From Piezodorus guildinii (taxonomy: Eukaryota > Arthropoda > Insecta > Hemiptera > Pentatomidae), in the NCBI GenBank assembly GCA_023052935.1, contig CM041294.1:24260641-24324640 (forward strand): a stretch of 64,000 nucleotides of DNA, given 5' to 3'. Positions 21,420 through 32,777 of the stretch are shown here, in pieces (position 1 is the first letter of the stretch; the number at the start of each line of letters is the position of its first letter). Made by a program: the position numbers and the translations under genes. The notes beneath the pieces were generated by a model. It did no database searches. It was not told the origin of the DNA and worked only from the letters and a program-made list of their open reading frames with translations.

Positions 21420-21860
21420 TGGCTAATGGCGCCTATTCTGTCCTGCTTGCCCTTTTTGGAGTACAGAAGAGAGTTGAGCCAAACAGCTTTATAAAGTTTA
21501 ATCCATGTGACTTGAACACCACGAAAACCCAAGCTACACGCCCTACGCTAATAGAAACTAACCCGTTGAAATAACTTAAGGAAACAGGACCGACTTGAAT
21601 CAGAGCCCTCTATCAAAGCATCGCATTACAAATGGATTCCGCCCGTGAATGCCTGTGACGCGGCATTTAATGGGATCCTTAGCTCGCTGACTCAAACCCA
21701 CTGACTCACCTTTTTGTGGTCGCTGATGCGAGATCGGTGTCTTTGGTGACCCTTCTCAGGGAAAATGAAGCGTTAATGGGTTCCATCCTTAGCGCTAATG
21801 ACGTCTTATTATTTTTGCTCTAATAATTATTTGTTTGCTCCTTTAGCCTTGTTTGTCTGG
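21420..21860. promoter_or_regulatory. candidate intronic enhancer with paired AP-1 sites
   Basis: GC-richer, apparently single-copy. Two TGACTCA motifs (21688-21694, 21702-21708) lie 14 bp apart, a Runt-type TGTGGT at about 21715, two TTAATGGG homeodomain-type motifs (about 21667 and 21773), and a TGACGTC near 21800. No open frame with splice sites. Regulatory role is inferred. Confidence 0.35.
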
Positions 21861-22502
21861 AAGAAATTTTGCGATTAACAATCCTTAGGTGAGTTTCTTA
21901 TGCAAATTTAATTTTTTTTTTAGTTTTTAACCAAATTAAACTCTGATTTTATCTGAAAACGTGAGAGAGAATGGAGTGGACGACTTGAAACTCCAGAAAA
22001 ACAAGTTCAATTAGTTGCATAACGTTTCAAGACTTAGTAATACTTAAGATGCATCGTGGCGTGACTACGTAGATAAAAACGATTTTCGATTTATCGAATC
22101 CCTAAGGATTTATAACTTTGTTGTCCGCAATCTGTTGTAAACCACGTAATTGTAATGGATTAATCCAGTACAATTGGACATTTATTCATTGACCGTATGG
22201 ACTATTAATTAATTAAAGTTAATTAAAACTATAATAAACTCGGTGTTCGTAAAAGTAAGTAAACTATTGTTAATATAATAATTGTTAATATAATAAACTA
22301 TTATTATATTTGTTGATATACTTCAATTCACAAAGGTAATTGTTAAAAAAATTAAAGGGTTCGATAATTGTTAAAGAAATTCTGTTTTGAAACACATATT
22401 TAAAAACAAAACTCTACTTAATCATATATAATTTGTTATTGAGTAAACATGTATGAGTTCTGTGACTTTGTAATATGACTTTTTATAATGCTTAATATAA
22501 TA
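21861..22502. other. AT-rich intronic sequence
   Basis: No gene or repeat recognised up to the mariner target TA at 22501-22502. Confidence 0.4.
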
Positions 22503-23332
22503 TTGGGTTGTGTCACATGAAATGTCCGTTTTCAAGCTAAAGGATTTTTATTAAAAATACGATATAAAAGATCATTTACGATTGAAGATAATTTTATTGA
22601 AGTATTTACCTTATTTTTCTACACATTTTTCCTAACGTGACACCAACTTTTCTATCCCCGAACTGAAAAACTCTGAGCTTCGAAGTGAAGCAAAATCTGA
22701 AAACGCACTTTTCACTTGATCATCATTTTCAAAAAGTTTTCTTTTGACGAAGTTGTCTAAATTCTGAACAGGTGGTAATCTCGGTGAGATCATGAGGCAC
22801 CCATGTGTGGAGCTTTTTTACTTTCCCAATACACTTTAAATATCTGGTAACGGAAGATGCACTTGCATTTAGTTGTGCTGAGAGTCCTTCAACTGTTTGA
22901 ATGGGGTTTCCTTCTACTGTATGTTTGAGGACATCGTTGTCTATTACGGACGGAGGTAGTCCTCGGGGCAAGTTTTCCAAGTTGATATTCCCAGCTGAAA
23001 ACTTAGCAAACCAACGGCGAATGGTCCGTTCATTAGCACTCCCTTCCCCAAACGCCTTGCAAATATTTCAAGCGGCCTCAGCTGCTAAATGGCCGAGTTT
23101 AAACTCATACAAAAATATAACTCGAAAATCGCGTGTTTCCCTGTTCATATTTGGTGGTATACTAAAAAGTGGGTAATTGATTGGGAAGCTAATGTTTGTA
23201 ATACAAAGGTAGAGGATTAATAAATGTTTACTTTAAATATGTAAACATTCCGAAGAAAACTATAGAGACCTGTCAAATCTTTTATGTATTTCAGAAACTA
23301 TAAAAACGGACATTTCATGCGAAACAACCCAA
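22503..23332 (-). mobile_element. mariner-like element, internally deleted (copy B)
   Basis: Same terminal repeats as copy A, flanked by TA on both sides. 830 bp. Coding is on the minus strand. The internal deletion has different end points from copies A and C. Confidence 0.9.
22640..23150 (-). pseudogene. mariner transposase pseudogene (catalytic core deleted)
   Basis: The minus strand starts at an ATG near 23147 (MNRETRDFRVIFLYEFKLGH), has an early stop, and then reads ANERTIRRWFAKFSAG, LPPSVIDNDVLK and KVKKLHTWVPHDLTE. The deletion junction follows immediately (about 22780), joining in a shifted frame to the FRNLDNFVK-type C-terminal sequence. This copy keeps the YEFKLGHLAAEAA first helix that copy A has lost. 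Both upstream catalytic aspartates are missing. Confidence 0.85.
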
Positions 23333-23334
23333 TA

Positions 23335-25373
23335 ATAACAGTAAGCTATTATTTACAAAAAATGAAAATTCACATATTAATTGTACATATGATTTCAGTT
23401 GATCTTTGCATCCTTAAATAAGAAAGAGTTAAATTTTAAAATACCACTGTTCTGTTATACAAACGTTCTTTTTAATTTGTAAGAAAACAATTTAATAAAA
23501 AAAACATTCATAAATAAATAGAATATAAACTTAAGTTAAATTTTAAACCGCGACTTTGGGCATAGAATGCTAGCCACTAGATCACAGGTGATCCTGAGTT
23601 TATTGTTAAAGAAATGCATTGCAGTTACCTATTTCTAATACTTAGTTATTGTTCTTTTGAAATATGTGAGTTTGGGCTTGGACGAAATGTATAGAGGGAA
23701 GCACTAATAAAATCCTCAATTTTTGTTAGAAAAAGGAAGGAAGTATTCGTAATCTTGTCACACTCATATATATATATGAGAATTGGATTACATTATTGGG
23801 TTTGCTGTATAAATAATATCTAAACAATAAAGTGTAAAAATAAAGCCATATTGGATTGAAGAGGTTTCACAAGATAGTGTGGATAGAAGCTCATACCTTG
23901 AAAAACCAGTCAGCGTAAAACATCCCAAGGATAACATTAACTGCCTCTTCATTTTTTTTTTCTTTCCTTTTTTCACGATCTGTCGCTCGAGGAATTTTTA
24001 TTGGCACAGAGCTTGTATTCATCTAGACTGGATTTTTTCCATAGTTACACCCGGACCTGTAATTGGGAATCGCGTTATTAACTCAGGAATCGTTTTACTG
24101 CTAGATTTACAATCGAAAGGTCGATTACTCCCATGTTTTTTCCTTTATATTGTCCATAATTGTAATTAATCGATCAACGCACACAACTTGTATTTACACT
24201 CATTTTATAAGTTTATCGAGTTTCTCATACTAAATGGTGTTTATAGAAAAATATTAAATTGAATCAAAGTTGATAAATTAATTAAAACGCTCACAAATCT
24301 TTTACGATCCTCTTAACTTATAAAATTTCATTCAGATGAAACTTGTAAGCATAGCGTAGAAGAACATTTTAATTAATTCTCTGTTTCTGACGAATATCTT
24401 GTTTATTATTATGTAAATATTCTTTGATACTATAATTTAGTTTTCAGGAATGTAATTAGATGATTTGAAAATAACTTCAATCCTATCTTTAATAATGCTC
24501 GTTTCAATTTGATAAATTCTTTGCTTGTAAAATTAAGCTGAACTAAAAATATTTTAGTTTATTAATGATACAAAGCGGCAACTTTTGATTCTAGAATACT
24601 GGAAAAAAACTAAAAAAAAAGTATATTTTAATTCGTGACTGATGAACTATAAATATTGATATAGTATGATTCATGATCGATATGATTGAAGGTAACTGTA
24701 AAAATATATTTTCTGCGATTTATTGTTTTGTTCTTTTATTTTAAAACGATTATTGCCATTGTGCATGCCACCAAATGCATTTTCTGAAATTAGTAATATA
24801 TTTACAAATCTAGAAAATACTTAGTGTGTATCTTATTACACTATTTAAGTCATAACTGTTGTTAAAAATTAAATACATTACTGTAAATTAGGCTTCAAAC
24901 AGCTTATTTGTAAAATAATATTTGTATATTATGGCTGATTTTTTTCTGAAAGATTTATTTAAAACCCTGTTAATTTTTTACAATTTTTATAACCTTATTT
25001 TCATTTCTAAGATATATTTTTTATAGAACTGTAAGTATTCTGAAAACGAATTAATTTTGTGATTTTACCGTTTTCATATTTGCAATTAAGAATAATATTA
25101 CATGGTAGTATTTGTTTTATTTTTTTTTTTTTTGTAATTTATTTGATAAGGCCCTCTGCAACTTGTTTTCACAACCATAATTCCATAGCTGAAGCTATTT
25201 TAGTATTTTTGTTTTTAGCTGTATTTTCTCTGAGAATATAAACGCTTGGGATAGACAAATATTTACACTGTTTATACTGAAGGTTATTTTCTGACGCTGT
25301 GCTATATCGGTTGGGTTGCGTGGTTTCGGTGTCCACTTTTAGAATATCTCATGGATGACAGTAATATAATAAA

Positions 25374-25375
<2 letters not shown>
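23335..25375. other. AT-rich intronic sequence, 2 kb
   Basis: No splice-flanked coding or shared repeat was found. Short open frames (23788-23976, 23879-24169, 25059-25241) are low-complexity. A possible SINE-head remnant (CACAGGTGATCC) lies near 23585. Confidence 0.4.
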
Positions 25376-25421
<46 letters not shown>

Positions 25422-25905
25422 ATAATTACAGGCTTACCGAACCCGAAGGTTCGATGCCGATACCACCAAACTCCGCCTGCACAGACTCGTACAATGTCCA
25501 CCGTTCAAGCCAAGCCCCTAGTTCAGCCTTAACGCAAACCTCCCATCGACGCTCCGGCCTACCTTTCGGACGCCTACCTGTCGGATTAGCGAATACCAAC
25601 TTTCTCGGAATCCATTCCTCAGCGAGCCCAATAACTTTACTCGCCCTTTAGAGTTTCCGATTTGTATCAACTCAATTATATTCATTGTTTACAAGCTCCA
25701 CGATTCCGTGTTGTGCAACCTTCTAAACTCCCCAGTGGCCTCGTCTCTCTTATATATTTTTTGCTGTGCCTTATTTTCGAAACCGTAGGAAGAATAATAG
25801 TTTTATAAATTCTAACCTTCAAGTTTTTAGACAGAAGCCGCGAGCTAAGTAATTTAGCAACGGAATACTAAAACGCATTTCCCACCTTTAACCGGGACTG
25901 GTATG
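25376..25905 (-). mobile_element. LINE 3' fragment with hairpin end (family 6), decayed
   Basis: Minus-strand counterpart of the 61689 family. The hairpin is at 25438-25453, followed 3' (leftward) by an AT/ATT microsatellite at 25377-25425. Coding blocks are recognisable (TGRRPKGRPE, FDASRRQFGQ-like ends) but frameshifted, with a rearranged segment near 25660-25690. Confidence 0.8.
25438..25453 (-). other. 3'-terminal LINE hairpin with UUCG tetraloop
   Basis: The minus strand reads CGAACC-TTCG-GGTTCG, identical to the copies at 19879 and 38419 although the surrounding coding is heavily decayed. Confidence 0.6.
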
Positions 25906-26580
25906 TATATATCACTTTCCAAGGAAGTCAGTAAACGTGTATTGCCATCAATAACTTATACATCTTTGTGCATTAAATTTTAATGAAAAAGTTGTTTCAG
26001 TTGAGTTGTGTTAAATAAATTTCAATTAGCTTAGTGTAAATATTAAACCTAATAATTAATCACTGTGCATTGTAAACGAACTTTATTGTAACAAACATAC
26101 TTCATTTTATCTTTTTAGATGGATGTTACGATTTCAATGATATGAATTTTAAAACACCGCATTCAAAGATATCTATTTATAGATACATATTAGATGAGGT
26201 AGTTCAGGCATCCGTTGTATAACATGCTATATATAACTGTTGTATAACAGTAACTAGAATATATGCACCGAAAGGTCATATACTTCTATGTGAAATGGCT
26301 TACTGCATATATAATTCCTTGCTGTTCTTCTGATTAATAAGCAATTCGTTTCTCCTTATTTAAAAGTAAAATTACCTAGTTCTTTTCCCTAGCAAGCATT
26401 ACTATTAGTTACAATAGCCACGCTATTACTTGGAAGAAAATACTTCCTATGCCAAGACCTTGAAATTCCTCTTAAAGTTTGCTGCGTTAAAAAACAATGG
26501 AGTGATTTTTCCCATGTTCACAGAAAATCGTTAGATTATAACTTCTCAAATCGGGTAATATTCTTATGAATCATTTATGG
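25906..26580. other. AT-rich intronic sequence
   Basis: No gene recognised. A TGAGGTAG octamer at 26195-26202 matches the let-7 seed, but the rest does not. Confidence 0.4.
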
Positions 26581-26790
26581 AAGCATTCTGAAACTACTAC
26601 GAATTTGGAGGTTATAATTTTGTAGATTTTAATTCTCCGAATTATTTTTATTTCCTTGTAATTATAATGTATATTAAAGCATGCAAGCATTCTGAAACTA
26701 CTACGAATTTGGAGGTTATAATTTTGTAGATTTTAATTCTCCGAGTTATTTTTATTTCCTTGTAATTATAATGTATATTAAAGCATTATT
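26581..26790. repeat. 104-bp tandem duplication
   Basis: AAGCATTCTGAAACTACTAC at 26581 is repeated at 26685, and the units are nearly identical over 104 bp (one A/G difference noticed). A simple recent local duplication with no coding content. Confidence 0.9.
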
Positions 26791-26940
26791 AGTCGTATTT
26801 GGTAAATTATTCACCAGGAAATGGTCATTTATTTGTTTTACGAGTACAATTATAATAACACTTTATGAATGTATTAGTTGGAACAATCTCTTCTTTTTAT
26901 TTATTATAACATATATAAAACTTGATTATAACAACGTAAC

Positions 26941-26972
26941 GTTTCGATGTACTTTCTATGCCTCATCTTCAG
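26941..26972 (-). ncRNA. degenerate hammerhead-like motif
   Basis: The minus strand reads CTGAAGA, a 20-nt insert with poor pairing, then GAAACGTTACG. The two core strands are conserved but the helix is not, so this is probably a decayed copy. Confidence 0.25.
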
Positions 26973-26994
26973 ATTATTAAAAATCATTTCCTTA

Positions 26995-27620
26995 TGGAAG
27001 GCATTTTGCCCCTTTTTACGATTTTCTCAAAAACGACTCGAACGATTTTGATTAAACTCGATATATCGATGTAAAATTTGATGGGCTTTAAAATATGATG
27101 TAGGTTTCATTCTGATTGAAATGGTCGGACAGGGCTTAAATGCCAATAATTTAGATTTTCTTCCTCTAAAGTACCTTTAATTGTGTAGATAAAAAAAATT
27201 TGGAACATCATCTTATTAGCATTGATAAATAACGGGTAAATATGCAAGTTGAGCGAATTTGATGTACAACTAAAGGATAAAAGTGCAAACATATTTTTTT
27301 ATGCAATTTTTGTGTTTTTGAACACAAGAATAATAATATAGATGTATAATATACCGTTGGATAGCTAAAGCTTTAAAAAAAATATCTAATACACGGAATT
27401 TTAAAGTTTAATGGAGAGTGATGAAAAGCCGATAAAACTAACTGATTGTTGTAGTTCAAAATATAATAGATTATTTAATAAAAACACATGTTTCTATCGA
27501 AATTCAAATAATTAATTCTATAACGATATATTTGTATCTTTAAATGTATTTAACAATTCTTAAATTTATTTTAACAACGGAGGTAAGTGAAAGTCGTTTG
27601 TTGCGCGCACCAGAGTTTTA
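26995..27620 (+). repeat. family R interspersed repeat, copy 2 (5'-truncated)
   Basis: It starts within the family R body (GGCATTTTGCCCCTTTTTAC) and runs to the common 3' end (GGAGGTAAGTGAAAGTCGT, GCGCACCAGA). More diverged than the copies at 14000 and 42060. Confidence 0.8.
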
Positions 27621-27689
27621 TTAGAGCAAAAGCTGATGTTTAGGGATAATGCAACCCTAAAACCCTTAAATTAATTTCTAATTTAACTT

Positions 27690-28015
27690 ATCAAGCCATC
27701 GTGGTAGAATCGTTACACGTAACGTTTACATAAACTTCGGACCCTGGTGTTAGGGCCGCCAATAGGTAGGACCCACTGATAAGAACCTGACCGCTGATAA
27801 GGCAGACCCGCCCTCCATTGTGCCAGAAAACCCTTCGTGCACTAAATGTTTCCCAGAAAGCAGGGACCTTTTACCGCTAAATGGTACCCGACCTTTCTTC
27901 TGGATGTGGTAGTCCTTGCTTGGTAAATGTGAGAGGCTCTCTGCGATGAACGAGTGAGTAATCTTTACTTTTGGAGCCTTTTTCTCTCTTGCCTCGATGT
28001 ACCGAGAAACATTTT
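27690..28015. promoter_or_regulatory. GC-rich single-copy island
   Basis: It lies between two pieces of family R. An 89-codon minus-strand frame (27750-28019) spans it but has no splice signals or domain. Two CACTGATAAG/CGCTGATAAG GATA-type motifs occur at about 27775 and 27791. A conserved noncoding element is possible; unproven. Confidence 0.25.
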
Positions 28016-28019
28016 TCAT

Positions 28020-28130
28020 TTGACTTTCACTTAGCTATAATTAAATTTATAATAAGGGAAAGTATTGCGATCTCTTTCTTAGTCTAAATAACCAAGTATA
28101 TTAAAATGGTTTGTGTGTGGTTTTTTCCTT
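28020..28130 (+). repeat. family R interspersed repeat, 5' fragment
   Basis: GACTTTCACTTAGCTATAA, then GGGAAAGTATTGCGATC and AGTCTAAATAACCAAG match the first ~110 bp of copy 1. It is displaced downstream of the 3' part at 26995-27620, so it is either a separate insertion or a rearranged copy. Confidence 0.7.
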
Positions 28131-28628
28131 GATTTTTTTCCTCTGAAATCGATTTGCCTGGAAGCTTTTAAATTTTTTAATAAACTCATTATAATAATTG
28201 GTTTGCTTGGGCTGGTAAATATTAAAAGATGTATATTTTTCTTTATTGAAATAGCCTTACAAAGCTTGTATGCCTAAATTTAAAAATGTCCTCCTATAAA
28301 GAACATTAAATTTTATTCATTTTGCAATATTATCTATTAAAATTACAATTTTCAAAAATTACAATCTTAAGGAATATATATAATCAAAGAATTGTATTAA
28401 CAGCTAAAACAGAAATATTTTACCTTGCTAAAAACTTATGTTTGTGTGTAAGAGTTGTGCTATGTAGGTCAAGATTGTAAAAATTGTTATGTGATACAAT
28501 AAGTCATTGAAGAAATCTTGTTTACGGAGGACGATGAAAAGTATATATATATTTAAGTGATTTTTATAGATTGGCCTTTTTATAGAATATAATTTCTACT
28601 TTACTAGCCATCTTATCGAACGGAACCG
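28131..28628. other. AT-rich intronic sequence
   Basis: No gene or shared repeat recognised. Confidence 0.4.
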
Positions 28629-28655
28629 TGATGACACACAATGTGGGTCGAAACG
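28629..28655 (+). ncRNA. degenerate hammerhead-like motif
   Basis: GTGATGACACACAATGTGGG then TCGAAACGTTGGC. The first core base is G instead of C. The hairpin can form as GAC-x-CAC/GTG-x-GTC. Downstream TGACTGCCATCTGGACC resembles the tails after the motifs at 13093 and 48375. Confidence 0.3.
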
Positions 28656-29146
28656 TTGGCAATACAGTAAATATTTATAACTATTCAATTGTTTTTTCTT
28701 TCACTGACTGCCATCTGGACCGAATCCCTCCTGAATTTATATCGTTATAAAATATAAGTTAGTCTAATATAAATGTTTATTTATTTATTACGAATTAAAA
28801 AAAAAAAAAATTAATGTGATAGGTTGAAGAGTTATAGATCGTTTAACAGCTCACGTCAACTATCTCACTGCTAAAAGGATAATATTCTGTTTAAATTTTG
28901 TCATTAATATAGTGTTGTATGAGATTCGTGTACCACTTTACAGAACTAAAGCCTTCAATTGATACTTTCTTCTACGTTCCTCTGCATTAACGTTGCACCG
29001 TGGAATTACATTTCTTCCTATATACGCCTTGCTTCTTCCTTAGCCTCAATCATATATCTTATTTTCCGACAAAAATAAAATTATAGTATAGATTAGAAGA
29101 AATCAATCATTTTGATGATCAGAGCTCTTTTTTTTTTTTTTTTTTT
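28656..29146. other. AT-rich intronic sequence
   Basis: No coding signature seen. A T-run at about 29128-29147 precedes the LINE tail. Confidence 0.35.
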
Positions 29147-29579
29147 ATAGTTAATGCTGCTTATTATGATACCTCGACCTTAATATTCCATTTATTTTAG
29201 ACCTTATACCTTCAAAAATCTCTAAATTCCATCAGAACCTTATCTATCACATTCTTATACAGCTCTACACATCCTTACCCATCCTCCTAGAAAGTTGAAA
29301 CGGCAGTGGTCTCGAGACCTCTTGTAACATGTATATTCGAGTTCTAGTGTTGGCTAGATTCTCCACTCACGTACTGTATGCTTGAGAATTGTATACAGGT
29401 ATGAGTGACTTTTCTATATATTCTTATTGATTCTGTTTATAAATATGTATATTATTTTAAAAATTTATTGTTTTGTATATATTGTGGGAATGCTGTACTT
29501 CATCACTATTAAAAATATCCTAAATTGGACTGATTGAAATATTACTCAATAAAGAATTGTTTCTGAAAAAAAAAAAAAC
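29147..29579 (+). mobile_element. jockey-type LINE 3' tail (family 2)
   Basis: Decayed coding end (AATGCTGCTTATTATGATAC, then CCTAGAAAGTTGAAACGGCA, CGAGACCTCTTGTAA) is followed by the family-2 3' UTR (GGAGTTCTAG-type, GGCTAGATTCTCCACTCA), a polyadenylation-like CAATAAAG near 29549 and a poly(A) tail to 29579. Heavily 5'-truncated. Confidence 0.82.
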
Positions 29580-29784
29580 CCAAAAAGCTCTTTTCATCAA
29601 TTTTTTTTTTTTTTTCTATCCTTTACAACCTTATGAATAGTTTAAAAAATTTTAATTTAATTTAATTTGGGCCGGTATGGCTTTATTTGCAATATATTAG
29701 TTCTTCTTAAGGGAACAAGTCCTAGAATAAAATTATTTTTCTAATTGTGACAAGTTGTATAACATGTTATATGTTATGTTGCAG

Positions 29785-29859
29785 GAAGCTAGCAGGAGTG
29801 TCCGAACGAGCTGGCCAGTGGGGCACCAAGCTGAAGGCCCTTCGCTCGAACCTAGCCAG
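29785..29859 (+). CDS. candidate 75-nt internal exon
   Basis: A GC-rich block in AT-rich surroundings lies between an acceptor (TTATGTTGCAG|G) and a strong donor (GCCAG|GTGAGG). 75 nt, so it preserves frame. Two frames are open. Frame 0 (EASRSVRTSWPV...) joins cleanly with the phase-0 ends at 580 and 32778. The +1 frame (AGVSERAGQWGTKLKALR) looks more protein-like, but would need a phase-2 upstream exon and splicing at 32780 instead of 32778. It could be an alternative cassette of the large gene, or an exon of a different transcript. Product unknown. Confidence 0.45.
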
Positions 29860-30254
29860 GTGAGGCACATTTCTTGTTTACTTTGGTCTCCTCCCTCAAC
29901 AAAAGGTCTTTTCAACCTAAGCTCCTACTTCTTTCACTGATCAAAACGCTCCTCTTTCTCTCCCTCTCTGTCCTCATTCCTTCATTACTCCGTTTCCTTC
30001 TTTAATTACTTGATTTTTTTTTAAACTTCAAAGACTTGTTGCGACTCTTCTTTTGGTCCTTTGGTTTGTGTTTGTGTACACGGGCCGTTCGAATTAGATT
30101 GTAGAAAATAAGATAAAGTTCTATAAATCAAAATGAACTTTTAAAAAACTAAAAACAGTATATTAAACATCCAGAATTACTAACTGGAAGTCGTGAAACA
30201 TTGAAAAATAAATCAGTTTGTAGAATAAAAAATGGCTCTGTTTTATTTTATTTT
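29860..30254. other. intron after candidate exon
   Basis: Pyrimidine-rich sequence (CTCCTCTTTCTCTCCCTCTC near 29950) followed by AT-rich sequence. No further coding seen. Confidence 0.4.
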
Positions 30255-31055
30255 ATCGTGAAAATTTTCAAATTTCAGTTTTCAACGGAAACTGTGGTAA
30301 CTCCCGGGTGGAAACGGTAAGTCCTATGAAACTGAAATTTCATATTTAAGACAAATATGCGCCCGAGACGTTAAAAAATGTTTTTCATCAAAATGAGCTT
30401 ACCAGAAGAGCAACTTTATACCATGCATTTTGCACCTTTTTTCGATTTTCTCGAAAGCGGTTCCAACTATTTTGATTAAACTCACTATATCGATGTAAAA
30501 TTTAATGGGCTCTGATTTCATTTAGGTTTCATTCGGATTAAAATGGTCTGACAGGGATTAAATGCCGATAATTTAAATTTTCTTTCTCTAAAGTACCTTT
30601 AATTTTGTGGATTCTATAAAAATAACTATATTATCTTGTTACCACTGATAAAAAACAGGTAAATATATAAATTGAATGAATCCGATACCCAACTAAAGAA
30701 GACAACAGAAAAAAATATTTTTTTAATAAAATTTTTTGTTTTTGAACATAAGAGCAGTAATATACATGTATGATATACCGTTGGAAAGCTAAAGATTTTA
30801 GAAAAAATATTATCTTATACTCATTCTTTTAAAAGTTAATAGAGAGTGATGAAAAGAAGATAAAACTAACTGATTATTTTAGATAATAATATAATAGATT
30901 TTTTAATAAAACACATGTTTCTATATAAATTAAATTTAATTAATTCTTAAATGGTTTCACTCATTTTTATCTCAAACTTACTTGAAAATTCTTTATTCGA
31001 TTTTAAAAACGAATTTCACTTACCGCGAAAGTCGTGTGTTGCCCGCACCAGATTT
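30255..31055 (+). repeat. family R interspersed repeat, copy 3
   Basis: It begins GTGAAAATTTTCAAATTTCA and runs through the shared body (CTCCCGGGTGGAAACGGTAA, CATGCATTTTGCACC) to GTCGTGTGTTGCCCGCACC. It is missing the first ~40 bp. Close in sequence to copy 1. Confidence 0.82.
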
Positions 31056-31576
31056 TTTTATTTCATCTTTGTTACTAAACAATTAGTAATGAAAAACGCA
31101 TGTTATGCATTAAATTTGTATTATATTAATTAAAAACTTCTGTATAAAACAGTTTTCTCAGAAAGAATTAAAAAACCACGTTTACATTTGCCGCGCTTAA
31201 AGTTCATGGTTCTTTGCCTTGTATCGAACTGACAGCCCTGACCTCATGTGGGAGACAAATTGTGTATTCATTCGAGACAAGTTCTCGAAACCTTCATCCC
31301 AAACCACTGCATATCATGCTATATTGACCGATAGGCTCAAGGGCGTTTTATCATTCAGCTAATGAATCTGCTAAATCAAAAATATTTCCTCGTTTTATTA
31401 TTTTTAAATTGTTTATTGAACCCCGACTGCAACGTTAAACAGTGACCATTTTTCTTCAAATAAGGCTTAACATTGTTAGGATAGTCGTATTGAAATATCT
31501 TTATCAAAACTTATTGTGGCTTTTAATTATTTTTTTTTGTTAATATTATTTTATTTCTTTATTATAGTTAAAAATA
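31056..31576. other. intronic sequence with moderately GC-rich patch
   Basis: Positions 31180-31380 are less AT-rich and single-copy in the window; I cannot assign them. Confidence 0.35.
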
Positions 31577-32500
31577 TGGTGCGGGGAACACACGACTTTC
31601 ACTTACCTCCGTTTTTAAAATCCATTAAAGAATTTTCAAATACTGTTAGAGATAAAACTTAATGAAACCAATAAAGAATTAATTAAATTGAATTTTTGTA
31701 TAAACATGTTTTATTAAAAAACCGATTATATCATTATCTTGAAAAATAAGTTTTATCGACGTTACATCACTTTTTATCAACTTTAATAAGCTTGTGTATA
31801 AGATAATATTTTTTCTAAAATCTTTAGCTTTCTAACGGTATATTATACATGTATATTACTGTTCTTATGTTCAAAAACAAAAAATTGGATTAAAAAAATA
31901 TTTTTTCTGTTTTCACCTTTAGTTGTTTATCGTTACCATCATCAGATCTATCTGGAGATATGGATTCGAGCTTTGGGGCTCTACTAAACCATCTAATAAT
32001 CCATAATCCTTCGCAATATCCTAAATCTTCTTATTTCGTTACGAATAAAATCATTCATAATGACCTAAATATCCCATTTGTCGCAGAACTAGCCCGAAAC
32101 AGATATGTCTCTTTTCATTCCAAACTCCCAACCCACACGAATCCTCTTGTACGCAACTTATCATTCCCATATATTCCTGACAACCCTCCGAGGCGATTGA
32201 AAAGACGATGGCCTCGAGACCTACTTTAGTTAAATTGACTTTGAAGTGGTGACACTGGGTGGTTTCTTCACAAGACATTATCACGCCCATAGGTGTAAAT
32301 TAGCCCATTTACTTGTTGTATATATTGTATGTACAGTTGTAAGTATCAATAAAATATTTAAAAAAAAAGTTGTTTATCAAATTCACTAAACTTTCATGTT
32401 TAGCTGCTATTTATCAATGATAACAAGATAACATTCGTATAAAAATTACTTGGGACAAATTAGTTCTCCCTGTTAATGATAAAATGTTAATGACCTAGTT
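31577..32500 (-). repeat. family R interspersed repeat, copy 4 (reverse), split by a LINE
   Basis: The reverse-orientation 3' end (GTGCGGGGAACACACGACTT) starts at 31577. The body reads on to 31931, is interrupted by the LINE at 31932-32367, and resumes at 32379 (TTTATCAATGATAACAAGAT) for about 120 bp before fading. Confidence 0.78.
31932..32367 (+). mobile_element. jockey-type LINE 3' insertion (family 1)
   Basis: Direct repeats AGTTGTTTATC (31921-31931 and 32368-32378) flank a 436-bp insert inside family R. Decayed frame 31960-32229 ends NPPRRLKRRWPRDLL. The 3' UTR ends with CAATAAAATATTTAAAAAAA. A clean example of nesting and 5' truncation. Confidence 0.88.
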
Positions 32501-32777
32501 TATTGCACTAAAAAGATTTATCGTCAGCATTAGTTGTTTTACAAGTGTGTTCAACAGTATGGACTCAGAACGTGGATTTATAATTATTCATTTGCGAATG
32601 TCAGATAATATCAATAAGGAAAGTTTTTTATTTACCTTTTTATAGCCTATTGTTACAACTTTTAAAATGGTATACCTTAAGGTTACTCCCCGCGCCCTAT
32701 TCTGTTGCTCCTATTTACCTCCTCCTGCCCTATTGTATTATGTTTATGTTGTATTGTATATTGTATTTATGTTTTAG
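32501..32777. other. intron upstream of the proline-rich exon
   Basis: AT-rich sequence ending in a T-rich tract and acceptor (ATGTTTTAG at 32770-32777). No coding seen. Confidence 0.4.

Noticed and set aside
25377..25425. AT-dinucleotide run as an origin or promoter
   Set aside because: It is a microsatellite continuous with the 3' tail of the reversed LINE at 25438-25905.
26195..26202. let-7 seed TGAGGTAG
   Set aside because: Only eight bases match; the following bases differ from mature let-7 and no matching hairpin arm with the expected complement is present.
27750..28019. 89-codon minus-strand open frame
   Set aside because: Ends inside a family R fragment, with no splice sites or motif.
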